The position numbers and the translations under genes are program-made. Positions 33,491 through 41,529 of a stretch of 64,000 bases of DNA are shown in pieces. Below the pieces are notes generated by a model. The model did not search any database. It was not told where the DNA came from and worked only from the letters and a program-made list of their open reading frames with translations. Source of the stretch: Actinomadura madurae (GTDB taxonomy: Bacteria; Actinomycetota; Actinomycetes; Streptosporangiales; Streptosporangiaceae); NCBI RefSeq assembly GCF_900115095.1, contig NZ_FOVH01000015.1, positions 1-64,000 on the forward strand, read 5' to 3'. Position 1 is the first letter of the stretch. Each line of letters opens with the position of its first letter.

Positions 33491-33907
33491 CGTCGCTCCC
33501 CGTAGTAATGCCCGGTGAAGGGCAGGTTGCATGGCGCGTGTTCGGGGGCACGCGCGGACCGGGCGGATGAACCGCCCCCCGTCAAGTGGTACGTGCCACC
33601 GTTCCCGGCGGGTTCGGAGGGGCCTCGGCCTCGCGTGGAAGGTGGGTCGAGGGCTGTGCGCGCTTCGGCGTTGCCAGAGCGACCCCGTTCTCAGGGACGT
33701 CGCGGGCCGTGCCCGATCGGGCGCTTCCCCACCCGCCGGTGGGTCTTCCTGCTATGTAAGACGCCTGGAACGGGCCAAAAGGTTGCCATGGAACGCGTGT
33801 CGTCCGTCACACCGGGCACCGGCTTGGATCAAGCGGTGCTCATCGGGCGGTATACGGCGAGGTCCCCGGGAGCTTGCTGGACGCAGGCTCCCGGGGACGT
33901 GAAGGGG
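33491..33907. other. Gene-free region: sigma factor promoter region and carboxypeptidase terminator
   Basis: 417 bases with no supported gene. It must hold the sigma factor promoter (minus strand); I did not find a convincing GGAAT-N18-GTT autoregulatory pair. A near-perfect 14-base palindrome GTGGTACGTGCCAC lies at about 33586-33599. The left end carries the terminator at 33862-33898. Confidence 0.6.
33862..33898 (-). terminator. Terminator of the M14 carboxypeptidase gene
   Basis: GTCCCCGGGAGC (33862-33873) and GCTCCCGGGGAC (33887-33898) form a perfect 12-bp stem with a 13-base loop, 10 bases beyond the stop codon at 33908. No T tract follows. Confidence 0.85.
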
Positions 33908-36900
33908 TCAGTCGAGCAGGTGTTCCAGGGCCCTGGTCACCAGGGCCCGTCCGTCAGGGCTCTGCTCGATGCCGAAGCCGAGGAGGACGGTGTCCCTGGT
34001 CGCCACCGAGGAGACGGAGTCGATCAGGGCCTGCGAGCGGACGAACTCGGTGCCGTTGCCGGGGCTTCCGGCGGGGGCGCCCTGGATCGTCCAGGGGCCG
34101 AGGCCGGTCTCGAAGCCTTCGGCGTCGATCTGGCCGCCGGACGTCGTCAGCCTCGTGTCGTCGATGAACAGTCCGGTTCCGCCGGTGGCGGGGTCGCTGA
34201 CGTAGGAGATGGACACCTCGATCTTCTTGCCCGCGTAGGCGGACAGGTCGAACGCGGCGGGAACCCAACCGTCGGAGTTGCCGGTGAACGCGTTCCACGC
34301 CCCGGACGTCCCGGTGTTCCCGCAGGGATTGCCTCCGGTGAGGTAGTGGGTGAGGAACGGGTGCATGGCGAGGTAGTAGCCCTGCTCGCACTGTTCGGGG
34401 ACGGTCGTGCTCGTCCGCCCGTTCTTGTCGGGCAGCGTCGTCCAGTCCTCGGCGCCCGTCGTGTGCGCCTCGACGATGATGTTGTCGAAACCGGTCTCGG
34501 TGCTGTAGGAGAGCTGGGCCTGGAGGGTGGGCGCCTGTGCGGCGGTGACCGTGGACAGGTCGATCGTCCGGGTCAGCCTCCTGTAGGAGCCGTCTTGGTG
34601 CGGGCCCGCGACGTACCACTGTCCTTCGAGGGGTTCGGTGGGTGCCGCCGCGCCCGTGTAGTCGCCGGCCTTCCAGCTGGTGAACTGCGGGAAGTCGGCC
34701 TTGGGCAGCACGGTCGAGGTGACCTGGAAGCCGCCCGCCTCGTTCACGGGGTTGGTCGCGGTGCCGCCGACCTTGGCCGTGAGCCCGTCGAACGGCGCCT
34801 TGGACCCGGTGAACCCTGTCGGGGCCCCGACGCGCTGCCTGTCGTAGGCGCCCAGGTAGTACTGGAAGAAGTCGTCCGACAGCAGCTCGCAGTCGTCCCG
34901 GAAATTGCCGGTGACCACGCAGGGCTTCTCGGGATGGCCTTTCAGCCCGTAGTAGATGCCGCCGCCGTTCAGCCGGCTGATCGGACCGTAGTAGCCGGTC
35001 GTCTCACCGGTGTGGAGCAGCTTCCCGCCCTCGTTCAGGTACGACCGGACCGACAGGACCAGGTCCTTCGCCCGGTCGGCCACCTGCGAGTCGGGGGCGT
35101 CGCCGAGGAAGGTCTTCACCGGATCGTCGGCCGCGTCCTGGGTCAGGCGGTTGTCGCCGAGCTCCCAGACGACGGCCTTGAAGTGCTTCAGGACGCCGAG
35201 GTCGTGCGGGACGCCGTTCTTGTCGATGTCCCAGACGAGCGGCCGGTGCTTGGCGGCCTTGACGAGGTCGGCGTACTGCGCGGCGTAACGGGGCTGGTTC
35301 GTCCCGGCCGGGTACGTCGGGTTGATGCCGGTGTAGTCCTCGTCCGCGATGACCAGGACATCGGCCTTGTGCCGGTCGCGCACCGTATAGGTGAAGTGCC
35401 GGCTCTCGACCTGCCGGTGGCCCTTCCGTCCGGTGAACCACACCTCGACCTTGTCACCCGGACGCTGCCGCCCGATCTCGCCGCGGTACTCGGCGTAGTA
35501 GGTGTCGTTCTCGTTCCCGAAGCGCTCGCCGCCGCGCCATTCGCGCAGGTGCCCGTGACGCGTCCGGCCGCCGTTGACCCGGTAGCGCAGCTCCTTGTTC
35601 CGCAGCGATCTGCGGATCACGGACGCGACCTCCTGCGACGAGCCGTAGGACGTGCCGAACGCGTCCGTCTCGAAGTCGGGCGTGGTGCGCCCGACCGGCG
35701 AGACCGGCTCGTCCGGCGTGCGCGCGGACTGCCCGACCGCCAGCGCGAACGGCAGGTTCTTCTGGAACTCCTTCTGGACCAGCGCCTCGTCGTCCGGGAA
35801 CTCGAAGTCGCTGCCGCAGTCGCCCGGCTCCCACGGGTCGTCCGGGTCCTCGTTCGCGGCGGTGGTGCAGGTCGCCATCTCCGGCGTGATCGACAGGGCG
35901 CCGTAGGCGTTGTCCGCGAAGCCGTCGGTCTCGCCGTTCGTGGTGTAGAGCTGCGCGCCGAGCTCGGGCGTGTAGCCGGGGACGGCCGGGTGGTCGATGT
36001 CGCCGAGGAGCGCGTCGTGGACCGCGTCGTCCGGGCTGCGGGTGAGCGCCTGCCAGCCGACGCCGTGCAGCAGCAGCTCCGCCGCCGAGTGGTAGTTGAT
36101 CAGGTAGGCCGGCCGGAGCCGCTTGTAGAGGCCGACCTGCGCCGCCGTCTCGGGCTCGGACGTCGGAGCCGGCCCGCGGTAGGTCTGGCTGGTGGGCTGG
36201 TCGGACGAGCCCTCGTTGTCGTAGCCCCACTTGTAGGGGAAGTTGCGGTTCAGGTCGACGCCGTCCGCGCCGGTGATCTGGCCGTCGCCGTTGTTGTCGC
36301 GGGTGTTCTTGCGCCAGAGCCGGAAGCCCTCCTCGAACGTCAGGTCGTAGCCGTCCACGTTCACCACCGGGACGAACCACAGCTCCGTCGTGTCGATGAT
36401 CTTGGTGATCCGGGCCTCCGTGCCGTAGCCGCCGACGTAGTGGTGCAGCAGCCTGCGGACCATCTCCGGAGTGATCCACTCGCGGGCGTGCTGGGCGGCC
36501 TGGTAGACGACCACGGGCCGCTTGTGGTGCTTGTGCCGCCGCACGTCCTTGGTGACGCGGACGGCCGTGATCGGCCGGCCCTCGCCGGATTTCCCGATGT
36601 CCACCGCGGTCGCGATGGACGGATGGCCGGCGGCGACCTTCAGCAGCTCCTCGCGGATGTTCCCGGGGCCGCTGTAGGGACGGAACACCTTCGGTGCGGC
36701 GGCCAGCGACCGCTGGCGCGCGTCCTTGCCGTCCACCTTCTTGACCGTGAGGCCGAGGCCGAGCCTGTTCAGCGCGGCGGCCTCGGTGCCGCTGAGGACG
36801 GCCTCGACGTGGACGAGGTCCTTCTTCGCGCTCTTGGTGACGCGGACGTCCTCGCGGTCGAGGGCGGACCGGTTCAGGACCCGCACCTGGTCCCGGGTGA

Positions 36901-37066
36901 GGTCGGCGGCGTAGACGTCCACGGCCGCGCCGGACGCCGGGTTCTTCGGCGCCGCGGCGGCGGGGGCGGCCGTGACCATTCCGATGAGAAGCGCCGCCGT
37001 GGCGAGGGTGGGGGTGAGTCGTCCGTGCCGAAACAGATCGCGCGGCCGGAACAGGTTGCGCGGCAT
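33908..37066 (-). CDS. Large secreted M14 zinc carboxypeptidase
   Basis: 1052 residues. A signal peptide (about 1-39, ending APAAAAP) and propeptide-like region precede the M14 catalytic domain (about 125-450). Zinc ligands are HAREW (His193, Glu196) and NYHSAAE (His326); DLNRNFPYKWG (271-281) is the substrate-binding Asn-Arg, and ITPEMATC holds the likely general-base Glu. About 580 further residues form C-terminal modules, including one with VLVIADEDYTG and two beta-rich, probably carbohydrate- or protein-binding parts. Much longer than the usual M14 enzyme of 400-450 residues. ATG 37066; secreted role in peptide scavenging is inferred. Confidence 0.92.
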   Translation of the reverse strand: MPRNLFRPRDLFRHGRLTPTLATAALLIGMVTAAPAAAAPKNPASGAAVDVYAADLTRDQVRVLNRSALDREDVRVTKSAKKDLVHVEAVLSGTEAAALNRLGLGLTVKKVDGKDARQRSLAAAPKVFRPYSGPGNIREELLKVAAGHPSIATAVDIGKSGEGRPITAVRVTKDVRRHKHHKRPVVVYQAAQHAREWITPEMVRRLLHHYVGGYGTEARITKIIDTTELWFVPVVNVDGYDLTFEEGFRLWRKNTRDNNGDGQITGADGVDLNRNFPYKWGYDNEGSSDQPTSQTYRGPAPTSEPETAAQVGLYKRLRPAYLINYHSAAELLLHGVGWQALTRSPDDAVHDALLGDIDHPAVPGYTPELGAQLYTTNGETDGFADNAYGALSITPEMATCTTAANEDPDDPWEPGDCGSDFEFPDDEALVQKEFQKNLPFALAVGQSARTPDEPVSPVGRTTPDFETDAFGTSYGSSQEVASVIRRSLRNKELRYRVNGGRTRHGHLREWRGGERFGNENDTYYAEYRGEIGRQRPGDKVEVWFTGRKGHRQVESRHFTYTVRDRHKADVLVIADEDYTGINPTYPAGTNQPRYAAQYADLVKAAKHRPLVWDIDKNGVPHDLGVLKHFKAVVWELGDNRLTQDAADDPVKTFLGDAPDSQVADRAKDLVLSVRSYLNEGGKLLHTGETTGYYGPISRLNGGGIYYGLKGHPEKPCVVTGNFRDDCELLSDDFFQYYLGAYDRQRVGAPTGFTGSKAPFDGLTAKVGGTATNPVNEAGGFQVTSTVLPKADFPQFTSWKAGDYTGAAAPTEPLEGQWYVAGPHQDGSYRRLTRTIDLSTVTAAQAPTLQAQLSYSTETGFDNIIVEAHTTGAEDWTTLPDKNGRTSTTVPEQCEQGYYLAMHPFLTHYLTGGNPCGNTGTSGAWNAFTGNSDGWVPAAFDLSAYAGKKIEVSISYVSDPATGGTGLFIDDTRLTTSGGQIDAEGFETGLGPWTIQGAPAGSPGNGTEFVRSQALIDSVSSVATRDTVLLGFGIEQSPDGRALVTRALEHLLD

Positions 37067-37136
37067 TGCGCCCTCCTGGCAGGGATCACAACGGGGGGTC
37101 GCGTGATCGTCCGCCGGGACGCGGGTGTCGTCAATG

Positions 37137-37157
37137 GGGCATGAGTTCCTTATGCCC
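37137..37157 (-). terminator. Possible hairpin terminator after tetR
   Basis: GGGCAT (37137-37142) pairs with ATGCCC (37152-37157) around a 9-base loop, just beyond the stop of the TetR gene. Short stem, so only moderate support. Confidence 0.4.
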
Positions 37158-37165
37158 GCATTCGG

Positions 37166-37879
37166 TCACGAGGTGCCGGTGTGGCCCGCCAGGACCGTCC
37201 GGACGAGCCGCGCCGCGAACTCCTCCGCGTCGGCGGGCAGCCCGGCGCCCGCCGCGACCGCCTCCGGCCCGGCCAGCCGGGTCAGGAAGGCGTGCTGCTG
37301 GCACCCTCCGAGCAGGGCCGCCGCGATGTACGGCAGGGGTGCGCCGGCCGCCAGCCGGCCGGCCCGCCGCTCGGCCTCCAGGTACCCGATCAGGGCGGTG
37401 TGGCCCATCACCGGCCCGGCCGCCGCCCCTCCGGGATGGCCCGCCGGAGGGCCGCCGGGAGGCGCCGCGGCGGCGTCCTGGCCACCTCCGGCCCGCCCGC
37501 GCGCCTTGGCGGCCGCCTCCTTCTGTGCTTTGGCGGGGCCGTCGTCCCGCAGCCAGGCGATCAGCTCCGGGTCGGCCAGCACGGGCCCGGTCATCGGCAG
37601 CAGCTCGCCGTAGAAGCCGACCATCTCGGTGGCGAGGCGGACGAGGTTCTCCTCGACCGTGTTCCGGCCGGCGGAGGCGAGGAGCGCCGCCATCGCGGCC
37701 CGCGCCGTCCCGGTCACCTCGGCGAGCGCGGCCGCGAAAAGGGCGGTCTTGTTCGCGAAGTGGTTGTAGAGGCTGCCCTCCGAGACGCCCGCGCTGCGCG
37801 CGATCTCCTTGGTCGTCGCGGCGACGATCCCGCGCGCCTGGATCACCGTGACCGCCGCGGCCAGGATCCGCTCCCGCAT
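37166..37879 (-). CDS. TetR-family transcriptional regulator
   Basis: 237 residues from ATG 37879; an in-frame TTG at 37900 would add 7. The N-terminal HTH reads RERILAAAVTVIQARG, TKEIARSAGVSEGSLYNHFANKTALFAAAL. A low-complexity Gly/Ala/Pro linker (about 125-155, GGGQDAAAAPPGGPPAG) interrupts the ligand-binding part, which is unusual. The gene is divergent from the phosphatase gene at 38075, and a perfect palindrome between them is its probable operator. Confidence 0.88.
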   Translation of the reverse strand: MRERILAAAVTVIQARGIVAATTKEIARSAGVSEGSLYNHFANKTALFAAALAEVTGTARAAMAALLASAGRNTVEENLVRLATEMVGFYGELLPMTGPVLADPELIAWLRDDGPAKAQKEAAAKARGRAGGGQDAAAAPPGGPPAGHPGGAAAGPVMGHTALIGYLEAERRAGRLAAGAPLPYIAAALLGGCQQHAFLTRLAGPEAVAAGAGLPADAEEFAARLVRTVLAGHTGTS

Positions 37880-37953
37880 CGGCTCCGTCCCTGTCGCCAA
37901 CCCCGCGTCACCGTCCCTTCGACGTGGACGCTAGCACGTCCCGAGTGTATTGA

Positions 37954-37965
37954 GTGAGCGCTCAC
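37954..37965. promoter_or_regulatory. Palindrome GTGAGCGCTCAC, probable TetR operator
   Basis: A perfect 12-base palindrome, extended by the flanking TGA/CCC bases, 75 bases before the TetR start. Tandem GTGA/TCAC half-sites are common in TetR operators; here it would control the tetR gene and possibly the divergent SpoIIE gene. Confidence 0.65.
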
Positions 37966-38074
37966 CCGATACATTTTCGGCGAGTGTCAGCAAACTATTC
38001 TCACAGCAGGTAACTTCGCCTTCACCGGGCGTCGCGGGGTGGGACGGCACCCGCGCCGGGAGAGGGGGACCCGC

Positions 38075-40480
38075 ATGGTCATCGCGGACCTGCTGGGGGT
38101 GGCGAGGATGACCGCCATCACGCTGAACGGGAGCGGCCGGATCAGCCACTGGGACGGCACCGCCGCGGAGCTGTTCGGCGCCGGGCGCGCACAGGCCGTC
38201 GGCCGCCCGCCCGCCGCCCTCCTCGGCCTCCCCCGCGAACACCGCGGCGCCTTCGAGCCGACGGAGTTCGGGCACGTCTGGTGCGGCGCCTGCACCCTGC
38301 CGCGCGTCGACGACGGCGCACCCGCCGAGGTCGGCTGGTGGGTCTACCCGATCGACGGCGACCCGGGCGACCACGGCGTCCGGGTGCTCGCGCTCGCCGC
38401 CGACCTGCGCGGGCTCCGCCGCAACGGCATGGGCATCACCATCGGCGACCTCCTGCTCGCCCCGTCCGACCGGGACCACCGCCACGCCGCCCGCCTGCTG
38501 CGGATCGAGCCCGCCCTCGCGCCCCCGTCCGGCGACGGACCCGACCCCCTCGCCGGCCCCCTCGCCGGCCCCTTCGCCACCCGCCTCGCCACCCTCCTGC
38601 CCGCCCTGGCCCCGTCCGCCACCGCCCGGATCACCGCCCGGGTCCTCGGGCTGGGCTGCCCCGCGGTGTCCCTGGGCCTGACCATCCGCCTCCCGATCGT
38701 CCCGCACACCGACCCCGCCCCGGCCGCCGCCGCGCGGACGGCCCCCGCCCCGGCGGCCGGCGTTCCGGCACCGCGGCCCGCCGGCGACCGGCCGCACGCG
38801 CCCGGCGACCTCGCGCGCTCGCTGGAGCCGCTCACCTACATCGGCAAGGCCGGCGAGCAGATCGGCAGCTCCCTCGACCATCTGCAGGCCGCCCGGACGC
38901 TCGCCGAGGTGGTCGTCCCGCGGCTCGCCGACTTCGCCGCCGTCGAACTGCTCGAAGGCGTCGTCGCCGACTCGGCGCCGCCCGCCGACGAGGTCGACGA
39001 GACCACCCCGATGCGCCGCGTCGCCGTCGTCCACAACGACGAGCCCGGCCGCTGGGAGGAGGCCGTCCCCGAGGGCGAGGCGCTGTTCCTGCCGTCCGGG
39101 ACGCCGTCCGTCCAGGCCATGCGGACCGGGCGTCCCGTCCACATTCCGCGCGTCGACGCCGGGCAGGCCGCCCGGTTCTCCGCCGCGCTCGGCGACCGGG
39201 ACCTCGGTTCCCTGTTCACCGGCCGGGCGCTGCTGATCGCCCCGCTGATCGCCCGCGGCCGGGTGCTCGGCACGTTCAAGCTGCTCCGCAAGCCCGACCG
39301 GCCCGGGTTCGACGAGCTCGACCTCGCGATGGTCGACCAGATCGCCCGCCGCGCCGCACTCTGCATCGACAACGGGCGGCTGTACCGGCGCGAGGTCCAG
39401 GTCGCCGAGGAACTGCAGCGCAGCATGCTCCCCGACGACCCGCCCGACGTCGCCGGGGCCCGCGTCCGCTATCGCTACCGGCCCGCCGGGCAGGCCGCGC
39501 AGGTCGGCGGCGACTGGTTCGACGCCATCCCGCTGCCCGGCTGCCGGCTCGGCATCGTGGTCGGGGACGTGATGGGGCACGGCCTCACCGCCGCCGCGAT
39601 CATGGGGCAGATGCGCACCGCCGTCCGCACCCTCGCCGCCGAGGACATGCGGCCCGGCCGGCTGCTGCGCCAGCTCGACGGGCTCGCCCGCCGGCTCGGC
39701 GAGGACTACCTCGCCACCTGCCTGTACGCGGTGTACGACCCGGTCGAGCGGCGGTGCACGCTCGCGAACGCCGGGCACGTCCCGCCCGTCCTGGTGTCGG
39801 CGGGCGGGGAGAGCCGGGTGCTGCCCGTCCCGTCCGGCGTGCCCATCGGCGTCGGCGGCGAGCCGTTCGAGGCCGTGGAGGTCAAGGTCGAGGACGGGGC
39901 GCAGCTCGTCCTGTGCACCGACGGCCTCCTGGAACGCCGCGACCGCGACATCGACGCGGGGCTGGAGGAACTGCGCGGGCGCCTCACCGGGGCGTCCGCC
40001 GACCTGGACGGGACCTGCGACGACCTGCTCGCCACGCTCGCCGCCCCCACCCCCGTCGACGACACCGCCATCGTCGCGGTCGGGTTCGACGGCATCCCCG
40101 CCCCCGACGTCGCCGCCTGGGATCTCGACCCCGAACCCGGCACCGTCAGGTGGGTCCGCGCGCAGGTCGCCGCCCGGCTGGCCGGCTGGGGGCTGGAATC
40201 CCTCACCGACACCGCGCAGCTCCTGGTCAGCGAGCTCGTCACCAACGCGCTCGTGCACGGCGCCGGCTCCCTCGGGCTCCGCATGGTCAGGGGCCGGACG
40301 CTGCTCTGCGAGGTGCGCGACGACGGCGCCGACCTGCCGCACCTCCGGCACGCCGACGCCACCGACGAGTCCGGCCGCGGGCTCCAGCTCGTCAACCACC
40401 TCGCGGCGCGCTGGGGCACGCACCGCGTCGAGGGCGGCAAGATCGTCTGGTTCGAGCAGTGCATCCGCCCGGCACGCTGA
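38075..40480 (+). CDS. SpoIIE phosphatase with PAS, GAF and HATPase domains
   Basis: 801 residues. A PAS-like N-terminal part (ITLNGSGRISHWDGTAAELFG), a Pro/Ala-rich linker, a GAF domain (about 255-440), a SpoIIE PP2C domain (443-672) with GGDWFD (479-484), GDVMGHG (497-503) and closing CTDGLLE and VDDTAIVAV, then an HATPase_c domain (686-801) with N-box VSELVTNALVHGAG, DDGAD and GRGLQLVN. One chain thus carries both the phosphatase and the anti-sigma kinase-like domain of a partner-switching system. ATG 38075 has SD GAGGGGGA. Confidence 0.92.
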   Translation: MVIADLLGVARMTAITLNGSGRISHWDGTAAELFGAGRAQAVGRPPAALLGLPREHRGAFEPTEFGHVWCGACTLPRVDDGAPAEVGWWVYPIDGDPGDHGVRVLALAADLRGLRRNGMGITIGDLLLAPSDRDHRHAARLLRIEPALAPPSGDGPDPLAGPLAGPFATRLATLLPALAPSATARITARVLGLGCPAVSLGLTIRLPIVPHTDPAPAAAARTAPAPAAGVPAPRPAGDRPHAPGDLARSLEPLTYIGKAGEQIGSSLDHLQAARTLAEVVVPRLADFAAVELLEGVVADSAPPADEVDETTPMRRVAVVHNDEPGRWEEAVPEGEALFLPSGTPSVQAMRTGRPVHIPRVDAGQAARFSAALGDRDLGSLFTGRALLIAPLIARGRVLGTFKLLRKPDRPGFDELDLAMVDQIARRAALCIDNGRLYRREVQVAEELQRSMLPDDPPDVAGARVRYRYRPAGQAAQVGGDWFDAIPLPGCRLGIVVGDVMGHGLTAAAIMGQMRTAVRTLAAEDMRPGRLLRQLDGLARRLGEDYLATCLYAVYDPVERRCTLANAGHVPPVLVSAGGESRVLPVPSGVPIGVGGEPFEAVEVKVEDGAQLVLCTDGLLERRDRDIDAGLEELRGRLTGASADLDGTCDDLLATLAAPTPVDDTAIVAVGFDGIPAPDVAAWDLDPEPGTVRWVRAQVAARLAGWGLESLTDTAQLLVSELVTNALVHGAGSLGLRMVRGRTLLCEVRDDGADLPHLRHADATDESGRGLQLVNHLAARWGTHRVEGGKIVWFEQCIRPAR

Positions 40481-40570
40481 TCCATGTCGTTGGCCCGCCT
40501 CGCGGTTCTGTGAGGTAAATGTCGCGTTCGCGCCAGATACTTTCCAACGTGGCCTTGGATCTGATCGGAA

Positions 40571-41491
40571 GTGTCGACCTTCACCGAGGCCCACCGGGGG
40601 AACGAGTTGGGTGAGACTCTGACGCTGCCGGTTCCCGAGACCCTCTACGGCACCTACGCCCTGGCGCTCTCCGACCCGATCCCCGACCCCGCCGCCCTCG
40701 CGCACGCCGAGGTCACCCGGCGCACGTCACCGCCCCTCCGCGACCTCGTCCTCGGCATGCTCGACAGCCCCATGCTCACCCTCGACCAGCGCCCCGCGGG
40801 CGACTTCCCGCCGCTGCCGGGCGAGCTGCTCGCCGCCTACGGCGCCTCCCCGTCCACCCTGAAGACCGTCGACGCCGCCGCGCACGTCCTCGCCGTCCGC
40901 GCCGCGTACCGCCCCGGCCGCCCGCCCGCGCACGAATGGTCCGCCCGCGCCGTGGCCGGCGCGATCGCCGCCGTCTCCGCCGCGCCGGTGATCGACGTCC
41001 TCACCCCGCAGGTGCTCTCGCACGACCACCTCTTCCGATCCCTCCCCGCACCCGACGGCACGTTCCGGCTCACCGACTGGATGCTCCTGCCGCACACCGC
41101 CGCCCCCGGCGGCTTCTACTTCACCACCAAGGGCCTCGCCCGCTTCGGCCTCCCCGAACTCCAGACCGAGGACGTCCCGCACCGACTCGTCGAGCCCTGG
41201 GGCCGCCTCCTCAACGGCCTCGCCCGCCGCGTCCTGGACATCTGGCTGGACGAGCTGCCCGCCGGCGAGCAGCCCCTGGTCGTCGAGATCCCGGAACTCG
41301 TCTCCGTCGGCCTCCAGGACATCGCCGCCGCTCAGGGCACCGACGAGCCGATGCGCCGCGAGGTCTCCGTCCGGCTGCGCCTCGACCCGCGGCCCCGCCC
41401 CGTCCTCACCGTCCTGCCCGCCGAGGACGGCCCCGACCGCCTGGAAGCCCTGTGCGCCGCCCTCTTCGGCGCGCCCGAAAGCCACCGATGA
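40571..41491 (+). CDS. Unknown protein, SpoIIE-adjacent
   Basis: 306 residues from a GTG start with a poor SD (GGA). No signal peptide or membrane segment. The middle (LTPQVLSHDHLFRSLPAPDGTFRLTDWMLLPHTAAPGG) and the C-terminal part (EVSVRLRLDPRPRPVLTVLPAEDG) look globular, but I recognise no family. It sits 90 bases after the SpoIIE phosphatase and 38 bases before the repeat-protein gene, same strand, so the three may be co-transcribed. Confidence 0.75.
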   Translation: MSTFTEAHRGNELGETLTLPVPETLYGTYALALSDPIPDPAALAHAEVTRRTSPPLRDLVLGMLDSPMLTLDQRPAGDFPPLPGELLAAYGASPSTLKTVDAAAHVLAVRAAYRPGRPPAHEWSARAVAGAIAAVSAAPVIDVLTPQVLSHDHLFRSLPAPDGTFRLTDWMLLPHTAAPGGFYFTTKGLARFGLPELQTEDVPHRLVEPWGRLLNGLARRVLDIWLDELPAGEQPLVVEIPELVSVGLQDIAAAQGTDEPMRREVSVRLRLDPRPRPVLTVLPAEDGPDRLEALCAALFGAPESHR

Positions 41492-41529
41492 GCTTGCCGA
41501 TGATCTTGATCTGAGCGCAGGATCGACAC

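Noticed and set aside
33515..37144. A plus-strand open frame of over 1200 codons opposite the M14 carboxypeptidase
   Set aside because: Shadow of the carboxypeptidase; no domain is recognisable and the minus-strand protein has a signal peptide, zinc motifs and a terminator.
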